Program-made: the position numbers and the translations under genes
The notes under the pieces: model-generated
Seen by the model: the letters and a program-made list of their open reading frames with translations, nothing else
Database searches by the model: none
Told to the model about the DNA's origin: nothing
Origin: an uncultured Bacteroidota bacterium
Lineage (GTDB): Bacteria > Bacteroidota > Bacteroidia > UKL13-3
Length of the DNA stretch: 8,432 nucleotides
Assembly (NCBI GenBank): GCA_903888395.1
Contig: CAISTO010000311.1
Coordinates: 1-8,432, forward strand
Direction of reading: 5' to 3'
Part shown: positions 1 through 8,000 of the stretch, one piece after another
How positions within the stretch are numbered: position 1 is the stretch's first letter
Layout: the number at the start of each line of letters is the position of its first letter

Positions 1-629
1 ATGCCAATAATTACAATTCCTGTTCCAAAAGCTTCATGCATATTGGTCCAAAAAAGTTGAATAATTGGGAGTAAATAAATCAGTTTTTTATGGTTTTGAA
101 ACCGCGTTAATAAGTAAATAAATACTAGTGTAAATAAGTGTGAAAACATTTCTGGCCTACCAATAATACGATTGCTGGAAGCAGCCAAAAACACAAAACT
201 GCAAATTAAAATTAAGCTGTTAGCCCAAGTTTTATCAAGGAAATTCTTGTTTTTGAAATTTACTAATTTTAAAATAAAATATAACAATGTTACTGTAACC
301 AACGCTTGAATAACATAGATAAATTCGAAGCCGAAAGCTTTTGTACAAAGAGAAATTAATACTTCAAATCCCCATTTAATATTGATCCATTTGGTACCAA
401 AATATGTAAAGGAAAACACATCAGTAGTGGGAATGCTTTTATTGGCTAAAATCCAATCGCCAGTAGCTAACTGCCACCACAAATCAGGTTCTTTGATGGC
501 TTTTAAACTGAGCACAATTCCAACTGAAAATAAAAGGATTTTACCCAATAAAGCCAATGGTTTTATCCATTTACTTTCATGAGTAATTTCAATAGTAGTT
601 GATTTAACTGAATTGGATTTTGTTTTCAA
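1..629 (-). CDS. Multi-pass membrane protein with DPDLWWHL-type motif, GT-C-like (partial, C-terminus off the left edge)
   Basis: An open frame on the minus strand runs to the window edge and gives 209 residues from a TTG at 629. A cytoplasmic-looking, charged N-terminus leads to a first membrane segment at about 22-44. Next come the motif EPDLWWQLATG (about 47-57) and the sequence IPTTDVFSFT (about 66-75), then further hydrophobic segments at about 90-123, 138-151, 162-176 and 184-209. GRPEMFSHLF (about 157-166) and TNMHEAF (about 195-201) match the layout of bacterial membrane proteins that carry DPDLWWHLATG, RPxxFSxLF and NxHGxF. These proteins resemble GT-C/PMT glycosyltransferases, where an acidic pair in the first outer loop is catalytic; E47 and D49 could fill that role, but this is inference. 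The start is uncertain: no ATG occurs in frame before about residue 161. The frame opens at 662 with an ATA that overlaps the upstream stop. The gene follows the DUF721 gene closely and is probably co-transcribed with it. The reaction is unknown. Confidence 0.72.
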   Translation of the reverse strand, partial: MKTKSNSVKSTTIEITHESKWIKPLALLGKILLFSVGIVLSLKAIKEPDLWWQLATGDWILANKSIPTTDVFSFTYFGTKWINIKWGFEVLISLCTKAFGFEFIYVIQALVTVTLLYFILKLVNFKNKNFLDKTWANSLILICSFVFLAASSNRIIGRPEMFSHLFTLVFIYLLTRFQNHKKLIYLLPIIQLFWTNMHEAFGTGIVIIG

Positions 630-658
630 TGCTTTTATAAATTTAAAGTGTAAAAAAT

Positions 659-958
659 TTATCTAATTACCACATCAGTAATTAGCTGCTGATTGGCTTC
701 AGTATTTACCAAAGCCATAATTTTTCCACGTTGGTAAAGCAATTCATTTCTTAAAGCATTTGATTCTATTTTTAGGTATAAAACAGTTCCTCTAAACTTA
801 ATTTCGGTAGTGTTTTTAGCTATCATAGCACCCACTAATTTTTCCCAATTATTAATAATATTTAGTTCCGCTAATTTATTATCTAAATGTTGATGTTGTA
901 AAAAATCGGAAATAGCATTTTTTATGGTGTGTTCATGTGATTTTTTAGGCGTCATCAT
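659..958 (-). CDS. DUF721 (DciA-like) protein
   Basis: This 99-residue protein is the short, single-domain form of DUF721 common in Bacteroidota. The core runs from about 12 to 99: a helical start, the NNWEKLVGAMIAKNT segment with W38 and G43, then strand-forming TEIKFRGTVLYLKIES, then NALRNELLYQRGKI, which is the family's typical sa-LR-EL pattern. DUF721 includes DciA, which helps load the replicative helicase DnaB in bacteria that lack DnaC. For this short form, that role is inferred from the family. The start is ATG at 958, with a second ATG at 955 as an equal alternative. There is no signal peptide, so it is expected to be cytoplasmic. The stop at 659-661 lies 29 bp before the TTG chosen for the membrane-protein gene, and the two probably form an operon. 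The promoter should lie in 959-1099. I found no convincing TAnnTTTG on this strand; TATAATTG is one mismatch away. Confidence 0.85.
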   Translation of the reverse strand: MMTPKKSHEHTIKNAISDFLQHQHLDNKLAELNIINNWEKLVGAMIAKNTTEIKFRGTVLYLKIESNALRNELLYQRGKIMALVNTEANQQLITDVVIR

Positions 959-1008
959 TTGGCTTATTAGGCAACAATTATACTACATAATTTTATTTTA
1001 TAAATAGG

Positions 1009-1016
1009 TAATTTTG
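1009..1016 (+). promoter_or_regulatory. Possible Bacteroidota -7 element for the GH3/beta-lactamase gene
   Basis: The octamer TAATTTTG fits the TAnnTTTG consensus for the Bacteroidota primary sigma factor. It sits in the 141-bp divergent gap, about 85-115 bp upstream of the possible start codons of the plus-strand gene. No TTG is present at the expected place about 19 bp further upstream. In such AT-rich DNA an octamer match can arise by chance, so this is only a candidate. I see no other clear element in 959-1099. Confidence 0.2.
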
Positions 1017-1099
1017 AAAAATTTGACTATTTTTTCAGTTAAATTCTTCATTATATTTTGATTTGTGTAAAACATTTACAGAGAAAATAAAGCAAAATA

Positions 1100-4051
1100 T
1101 TGCAAATTTGTAGCTTATTATTACACATATTGAGCTTATTAATCAGGTTATATAAACCACTTCTTACTTTTATTTTTTGCTTTGCAATGCTTTTTAATTC
1201 AATGGCTCAAACCATTAATTGGAAAAAACAGAACGAATGGGTTGACAGTGTTTACGCTACTTTAAACACCGATCAAAAAATTGCGCAGCTGATAATTATA
1301 GCTGCATTTAATAATAAAGATAAAGCGCATATTCAAGATATAGAATGTCATGTTAGAGAACTTGGTGTTGGAGGCTTAATTTTTTTTAAAGGAAGTCCTT
1401 ATAGGCAAGCTGTACTAACTAATCAATACCAAAAACTTTCAAAAATCCCTTTATTTATAAGCATTGATGGCGAATGGGGATTAAATATGCGTTTGGATAG
1501 TACGCCAGTCTTTCCCCGTCAAATGGTTTTTGGAGGTGCAAATAGAACAGATTTAACCAAACAATTTGGGGTTATTGTAGGCAAACATTGTAAGCGAATG
1601 GGCATTAACTTTAATTTTGCTCCAGATGTAGATGTAAACAATAACATGAATAATCCGGTTATAAACGACCGAAGTTATGGTGAAAATAAATACATAGTAG
1701 CTAAAAATGGAATTGCATACATGCAAGGAATGCAAAGTGCAAATATCATTGCCTCGGCAAAACATTTTCCAGGACATGGCGATACAGAAACTGATTCACA
1801 TTTTGGTTTGCCAGTTATTAAAGGAAACCTAAAGCGATTAGACAGTTTGGAATTATATCCATTTAAGGAATTAATTGATAATGGTTTAACAGCAATGATG
1901 TCGGCACATTTATATGTTCCAGCTTTAGACAGTACAGAAAATTTGGCCTCTTCTATTTCTCCAAAAATAGTAACTGAATTGCTTCGCAATCAAATGGGTT
2001 TTGATGGTTTAATTACTACTGATGCATTAAACATGAAAGGTGTAAGCAGTTATTATGAACCTGGTGAACTTGCAGCAAAAGCATTGACCGCAGGCAATGA
2101 TATACTATTAATGGTGGAAGATGTTCCAATGAGCATTGCTTTTATAAAAGATTATTTGAATCGTGGATTGATTGCTCAAAGTCAATTAGAACAAAGTTGT
2201 AAAAAAATATTAACAGCAAAATATTGGTGTGGTTTGAATAAATACAAGCCAATAATTCTTGAAAATTTAACCAATGATTTGAATAATATTGAGAACGATT
2301 TACTGATTAAACAAATAGTAAAAAATGGTGTGGTGGTAGCCAAAAACCTCGATAAAATTATTCCAATTTCAAACCCTGAACAATACAAAATAGCTTGTAT
2401 AAATGTAGGTTCAGCCCAACTTAGTGAATTTCAATTACAGTTAAATAATTACATAAAAGCCGACTATTATTCCATTGATAAAAACGATTCGAAAGAAAGT
2501 TTCGACACATTACTTTCAAAAAGTGATTACTATAATTTAATCATTATCTCTATTCACAACACAAGCCGATATGTAAGTAAAAATTTGGGGCTTACCCAAG
2601 CCCAAATTGATTTTATAATTGCAATTGGTTTAAAGCATAAATGCATTTTAGTGAATAATGGAAATCCTTATATTTTACAGTATTTTAACATGTTTAAGAA
2701 CGTAGTAGTAGCCTATGAAGATTTGCCTTTATACAATCAAATAGCTGCGCAAATAGTGGGTGGAGGAATAAATGCAAAAGGAAAAATGCCTGTTTCGGTT
2801 ACCAGTTATTTCCCATTAGGAAGTGGAGTAGAAACTGTAGCTTTAAATAAATTTGAATATGTATATCCAGAAGAAATAAAAATTAATAGCCTTAAACTGA
2901 ATAAAATTGATAGCATTGTAAACAATGCAATTGCACTGAAAGTCATGCCAGGATGTCAAGTTTTTGTGGCCAAACAAGGAAAAGTTATATATAACAAATC
3001 ATTTGGTTACCATACTTTTGATAGCATTCAATCAGTAAAAAATAACCATATATATGATGTAGCTTCATTGACAAAAATTCTGAGTACAACACTTGCCATC
3101 ATGAAACTTTATGAAGAGAAAAAACTCAAATTAGACGATAAAATTGGGTTTTATTTACCTTTCCTAAAAGGTAGTAATAAAGAAAAAATAAAAATATTTG
3201 AACTATTAACTCACCAAGCCGGTTTAGTTCCTTTCATTCCATTTTACAAAGCTAGTTTGCTGCCAAATGGCAAATTGAATCCTACTATTTACAGTGATTC
3301 AATTCACGATGATTTTTCAATAAAAGTTGCAGATAATATTTACATCAACAAAAATTATGAAAAGGTAATTTGGACCACAATTGCCGAAAGCGATTTAAAG
3401 AAAACTGGAGAATATGTATACAGTGATTTAGGATTTATGATGCTGCGCAAAATAGTAGAAATTATTACTAATCAAGATTTTGAAAGCTATTTGCAAAACA
3501 GTTTTTACAAACCATTGAATTTATCGAGTATGATATTTAATCCTCTAAAAACTATCAATAACGATTGGATTGTTCCTACTGAAATTGATTCTGTTTTTAG
3601 AAAACAAATGATAAAAGGATATGTTCACGATCCTGGTTCAGCCATGCTTGGTGGAGTTAGCGGACATGCTGGTTTATTTGCCAATGCAAATGACGTAGCC
3701 ATAATTATGCAAATGCTTTTAAACAAAGGATTTTATGGAAATAGCCATGTTTTAAAGGCAAGTACTATTGAAACATTTACCAATAAATACAGTAAAAATA
3801 GTCGCAGAGGTTTAGGATTTGATAAGCCAGAAACTGATCCATTAAAAGACAGTCCAACAAGTAAAATGTGTAGTTTTAAAACATTTGGCCATCAAGGATT
3901 TACAGGAACATGCACTTGGGTGGATCCTGAAAACGAATTGGTTTATGTGTTTTTAAGTAATAGAATTTTCCCAACAGCCGAAAATAAAAAGTTTGGCGAA
4001 TTAAGTGTAAGAACAAAAATTCAAGATGCTATTTACGAAGCGTTGAAATAA
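1100..4051 (+). CDS. Exported GH3 (NagZ-like) glycosidase fused to a beta-lactamase-family serine hydrolase
   Basis: Numbering is from the TTG at 1100 (983 residues). A signal peptide ends near residue 36: R16 and K19, a hydrophobic core at 21-32, then NSMA before Q37. The GH3 catalytic domain spans about 45-375. It has KHFPGHGDTETDSH (221-234), whose D232/H234 form the acid-base dyad characteristic of NagZ, and TTDALNM (306-312), with D308 as the likely nucleophile. The GH3 C-terminal domain covers about 405-585. The beta-lactamase-like domain is about 595-983, with SLTK (S656, K659), YSD (774-776), GGVSGHAGLF (851-860) and GHQGFTGT (930-937). All core catalytic residues are present, so both halves look active. 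By family knowledge, NagZ removes N-acetylglucosamine from muropeptides. A role in cell-wall turnover for the fusion is plausible, but the serine hydrolase substrate is unknown. The fusion is a recurring Bacteroidota architecture. No ATG precedes the signal peptide: the choices are TTG at 1100, or TTG at 1130, which gives a more usual 26-residue signal peptide. ATG at 1187 would destroy the signal. Confidence 0.9.
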   Translation: MQICSLLLHILSLLIRLYKPLLTFIFCFAMLFNSMAQTINWKKQNEWVDSVYATLNTDQKIAQLIIIAAFNNKDKAHIQDIECHVRELGVGGLIFFKGSPYRQAVLTNQYQKLSKIPLFISIDGEWGLNMRLDSTPVFPRQMVFGGANRTDLTKQFGVIVGKHCKRMGINFNFAPDVDVNNNMNNPVINDRSYGENKYIVAKNGIAYMQGMQSANIIASAKHFPGHGDTETDSHFGLPVIKGNLKRLDSLELYPFKELIDNGLTAMMSAHLYVPALDSTENLASSISPKIVTELLRNQMGFDGLITTDALNMKGVSSYYEPGELAAKALTAGNDILLMVEDVPMSIAFIKDYLNRGLIAQSQLEQSCKKILTAKYWCGLNKYKPIILENLTNDLNNIENDLLIKQIVKNGVVVAKNLDKIIPISNPEQYKIACINVGSAQLSEFQLQLNNYIKADYYSIDKNDSKESFDTLLSKSDYYNLIIISIHNTSRYVSKNLGLTQAQIDFIIAIGLKHKCILVNNGNPYILQYFNMFKNVVVAYEDLPLYNQIAAQIVGGGINAKGKMPVSVTSYFPLGSGVETVALNKFEYVYPEEIKINSLKLNKIDSIVNNAIALKVMPGCQVFVAKQGKVIYNKSFGYHTFDSIQSVKNNHIYDVASLTKILSTTLAIMKLYEEKKLKLDDKIGFYLPFLKGSNKEKIKIFELLTHQAGLVPFIPFYKASLLPNGKLNPTIYSDSIHDDFSIKVADNIYINKNYEKVIWTTIAESDLKKTGEYVYSDLGFMMLRKIVEIITNQDFESYLQNSFYKPLNLSSMIFNPLKTINNDWIVPTEIDSVFRKQMIKGYVHDPGSAMLGGVSGHAGLFANANDVAIIMQMLLNKGFYGNSHVLKASTIETFTNKYSKNSRRGLGFDKPETDPLKDSPTSKMCSFKTFGHQGFTGTCTWVDPENELVYVFLSNRIFPTAENKKFGELSVRTKIQDAIYEALK

Positions 4052-4115
4052 GTTACATACCTTTATATGGGTTCGTTAAGCATGAGAAGTGTAATTTTTA
4101 GTTAAAAACACAAAT

Positions 4116-4154
4116 AAAAAAGGCTCAATAATTTTTAATTATTGAGCCTTTTTT
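4116..4154. terminator. Bidirectional intrinsic terminator between convergent genes
   Basis: A perfect inverted repeat has arms at 4116-4132 and 4138-4154 around a 5-nt loop (4133-4137). The inner 11 bp are GGCTCAATAAT and its complement. The outer six pairs are A-tract against T-tract, so each strand reads as a stem followed by a U run. It starts 64 bp after the stop of the GH3/beta-lactamase gene and ends 14 bp from the stop of the DUF3108 gene on the other strand, so it can serve both. Confidence 0.9.
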
Positions 4155-4168
4155 ATTAAAGTAAATAT

Positions 4169-4975
4169 TTATTTAACTATTGAAGTTAAGGGATTTCTGA
4201 TTCCACTCATTTCTAGTAAATCTACTTTAATACTTCCAACAAAAATATCACTTTCAACACGAACAGGTATTTTATTGTCATCGTCAGTAACCCAAAGTGT
4301 AAGGGCTTCATTGTCTTTAAATACGCGGCCTTCAATTAATTGAGGCTTTACTTTTATGGTTTTAAATGTGCCTAATTCTGATTCTATAATTTCGCGTTTT
4401 TCAAATTTAAAACGCAACTCATAAGTTTTTCCATCCAAATAAAATGGTACTGGAAAAATATCACCTGGTTTAGCATTTGTCATGTCTAAACTTCTAGCAT
4501 AATAAATAGCGCTAATAATATCTTGAGTATTGGTAACAATTTCAGTTTTTCCTCTTTTACCAGAAGCAGTTTTTCCCGCATGATCAAATATTATAAAATC
4601 AGAATCAGTATATTTCCCCTCTTTAATTTTTTTAGTTGCTTTTAAAGGCACTAAAGCTTCTTGGTCTATATAACTTTCAAACTCATCTTTTACCTTAAAC
4701 ATCATGTCAACTAAACCAGCTGATTTACCATTTACTTTAACGTAGTAAGTGTTTCTGTTATTAACTAATTGCGGATTAGCATCAATACTAAAATAAGCTT
4801 TTCCTCCATCTAAAGGACCATAATGCACTCTATAAGTAAGTTTTTCGCCAAAGGTAAAAGCATTGTTTATTTTTTTTGCTTTAGCTAAAACATCATCTAA
4901 CTCGGTGTGAAATGCAGTTTTTTGTGGCATAAATGAACACAAAATCAATAGCGAAATAAAACCTATATTTTTCAT
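4169..4975 (-). CDS. DUF3108 domain-containing exported protein
   Basis: This 268-residue protein starts at ATG 4975 with a signal peptide: MKN, a hydrophobic stretch at 4-15, then PQKTAF. The cysteine at 13 is not in a good lipobox because leucine precedes it, so signal peptidase I is more likely than lipidation. The mature part fits DUF3108 along its whole length. Features are FGEKLTYRVHYGPLDGGKA (about 42-60), a strand-rich middle, QDIISAIYYARS (151-162), and near the end GTFKTIKVKPQ (202-212) and WVTDDDNKIPVRVES (228-242). The length is usual for Bacteroidota members. The family has no established biochemical function and is expected in the periplasm or at the outer membrane as a beta-rich fold. 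The gene is convergent with the GH3/beta-lactamase gene and shares its terminator. It lies 91 bp downstream of the large surface-protein gene on the same strand, with a hairpin between them, so it may have its own promoter. I saw no clear TAnnTTTG match in that gap. Confidence 0.88.
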   Translation of the reverse strand: MKNIGFISLLILCSFMPQKTAFHTELDDVLAKAKKINNAFTFGEKLTYRVHYGPLDGGKAYFSIDANPQLVNNRNTYYVKVNGKSAGLVDMMFKVKDEFESYIDQEALVPLKATKKIKEGKYTDSDFIIFDHAGKTASGKRGKTEIVTNTQDIISAIYYARSLDMTNAKPGDIFPVPFYLDGKTYELRFKFEKREIIESELGTFKTIKVKPQLIEGRVFKDNEALTLWVTDDDNKIPVRVESDIFVGSIKVDLLEMSGIRNPLTSIVK

Positions 4976-5036
4976 AATTGTATATTTATAAATCCATGCT
5001 TACAAAACATGAGCCAAAGAATTTATTTAGATCATT

Positions 5037-5066
5037 CATATTATTTACCTTTTAGTAAATAATATG
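5037..5066 (-). terminator. Hairpin directly after the surface-protein stop codon, possible terminator
   Basis: The arms CATATTATTTAC (5037-5048) and GTAAATAATATG (5055-5066) are a perfect 12-bp inverted repeat around a 6-nt loop. On the minus strand the hairpin begins at the base after the stop codon at 5067-5069. The stem is almost all A/T and no long U run follows, so it may be a weak terminator, an mRNA 3'-end stabiliser or a binding site for a dimeric protein. Termination is favoured only by its position. Confidence 0.45.
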
Positions 5067-8000
5067 TTAATCCTTAATAATCTTACTTATAAATTGTTCT
5101 TGATCGTTATATAGTTTTATTAAATAAATTCCGCTTTTAAAATTACTTAAGTCTAATAATTGAATATTACCAACTTTTTTACCCGTAATAATTTCTTTTC
5201 CACTGTAATCATAAATTGAATAATTTAACTCCAATTGAGATTCAATATTAAATAATCCATTAGTTGGATTTGGATAGATTTTAAATTTATCCTTGGTAAC
5301 ATTTTCAGTTTTAGTTGTATATTTTAAATCTAAATCATCACTAAAATTACTACAACCATTAGTTGAATCAACCCTTAATTTGTATACACCAAATTTTGAA
5401 GTTGCATAGTATTTATTGGTAGCTCCTGGTATTTCAATATTACTGTAATACCAATGATTGGCAGTCAATGAAGATGAAATAAGTACTTTACCATCAAACA
5501 AAGTAACAATAGGTTTTTCAGGGCTTTGCAATACGTTTACACCTTTTACTATTGAATCTTGGCAACCATTTGTAGTGGAAACAACTAATTTGATATTATA
5601 ATTTCCAGATTTATTATAGGTTTTATTATTTGGAATTGTTGCAGTTGAATTTGTATTGTCACCAAAATCCCATTTAACATTATTTATAAAACCAGCACTT
5701 GCATCTTGAGAAGCATTATTTATTTCAAAACTGTTATCATTTAAACATTGATTTAAATTATTGACAACAAAATCTGCTTTAGGTTTTACACTATTTATAT
5801 TGAAAGAATTATTTACGCTTTCAATACAACCTCCAGGGCCACTAGCAATAAGATTTACATTTATTGACCCAGTATAATTATAGGTATGAATCGGATTAGC
5901 AATATTTGAATAAAATCCATCACCAAAATCCCATGCAAATGTATATCCAACATTGTTCGAATCATTTACAAATTCTATTTCCATAGAATCACAATAAATA
6001 TTTTTCACAATACTTGTAAAAGTAACATTAGAATCTTTAAAATAAACATTTACATCGTCATAAGCTGCATAACAAGGACCAATTGGGTCATTTGTTGTCA
6101 ATGAAATAATGATTGATTTAGCAGCTAAATCGGCAGCGCTAGGAATATATTTTGTAGATAAAGAAGATGAATCAATAAATGAACCAGAACCATTTAAAGT
6201 AACCCAAAGGGAATTTGTTGGAAAACCAGCTTTTGTTCCAATAATATCAACCGAAGTAGCATATGAACAAGTATAAATATCCCTACCAGCATTTACAGTT
6301 GGTGGAACATTAACAGTTACTTCCAATGAATCGCTTGCAATACCACATAATCCAAAAGGATCGTTACTGGTATAAGTTATAAAAAACGAGCCATTAGCAA
6401 TTTGAGAATCTGTAGGAAAATAATCAACTATTGAATCAGTAGATGAAAATAAAGAATTCGTTGATGACGTCCAAGTGCCAAAAGTAGAGGAACCTCCAAT
6501 TAATCCAACTAATTTTACTACATTATTTCCACAAATTACTTGGTCAAGTCCTGCATTAATTGTTGGTAATTGATTGATTGTTATAACTACAGTGTCTCTA
6601 ACAGCAAAACATTGTCCATCTTTAAAAATTAAGCTAACAACTCCAGCCAATTTATCTGTTGCAGACAATATATATTTTGTGATGAGTGCCGTATCGCTTG
6701 TAAATGTTCCTGTTCCTAATGTGTTCCAAGATACATTTGTAGGCGAACCACTGATGGTTCCAACTAATGAAATAGTGTCGCTACTCGCACAAATGATTTG
6801 ATCTGCTCCTGCGTTTACAATTGCCGCTGGATTTATAGTAACTACCAAAGAATCTGCAGTTGCGCTACAAGGCCCAAGCGGATCATTACTAGTATAAGTT
6901 AATACTAAAGATCCATTTGCTATTTCTGTTGGTGTTGGAAAATAATTTGTAATTGCTGTTAAAGATATAAATGTACTGTTTGTTGATGATGTCCAAGTTC
7001 CGGAGCTAGCAGACCCCCCTATTGTTCCTGTAACTATTGCAGGGCTGCTTCCACAAATAAATTGATCTGGTCCTGCATCTACAGTAGCTAATGGATTAAT
7101 TGTAATTGTCAAAGTATCGCTAACTGAATTACATGGGCCTAATGGATTACTTGAAGTTAAAATCAAATCCACTGAACCTGCTGCTTTATCTGTTGCAGAA
7201 AATTTATAATTTGTTACAAGTGATGTTGTACTAGTAAAAGTCCCTGTGCCTAAAGTTCTCCATGAACCTGTAGATACTGATCCACTAACACTTCCCGCTA
7301 ATGAAACGCTATCATTACTTGCACATACTGTTTGATCTATTCCCGCGTTAGCAACCGCTAATTGATTGATTGTTAAAATCATTGCATCAACAACATTTTG
7401 ACATGTGTTGCTAGGGTCAAAGTTTGTAATAGTTAATCTAACTGAACCTAAAATATTGTCGGCTAAACTTGGAGTATAAGTAGGTTTCAATGCATTTACA
7501 TCTGAAAATGTTCCAGTGCCATTCGTGGTCCAAGTAATGGTACCACTCGTTGCCGTTGTTGATGCATTTATAAAAATGTTATTATTTATACAAATGGTTT
7601 GATCAATACCAGCAAAAATAGTAGCAGTTGGTTTAAATGTAATGGTCATGGTATCTACTGCTTGGTTACAAGGCCCTGCAGGATCATCGGTAGTATATAA
7701 AATTTTCACAAAACCAATAAATTTGTCTATTGTACTTGGTAAATATTCTGCAGTTTTTCCTACTATATTTTTGAAAGTACCCGTTCCTAATGTACTCCAA
7801 GTTGCTGCATTTGCTCCATTACCATAGTCACCTATTAAGTTTACTTTAGCTACATTACTACAAACAGATTGATCAACACCAGCATCTGAAAATGCAGGAG
7901 CTATTAATGCAACTATTAATGAATCTTTTGCTGCATCGCAAGATCCAATAGGATCATTAGTTGTATATGTTAACACCACAAATCCATTTAATACTTCAGT

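Noticed and set aside
382..582. Plus-strand open frame of 66 codons
   Set aside because: It is antisense to the membrane-protein gene, whose encoded protein has clear family motifs over the same bases.
1553..2388. Minus-strand open frames opposite the GH3 domain (1553-1777, 1675-1989, 2182-2388)
   Set aside because: They overlap conserved catalytic-domain codons on the plus strand and their products show no recognisable domain.
4084..4110. Small TTTTTA/TAAAAA palindrome upstream of the terminator
   Set aside because: It is only six A/T pairs in an AT-rich spacer and is likely chance.
6574..7827. Plus-strand open frames at 6574-6801 and 7642-7827
   Set aside because: Both lie antisense to the tandem repeats and arise at similar places in the repeat unit, as expected for shadow frames of repetitive coding DNA.
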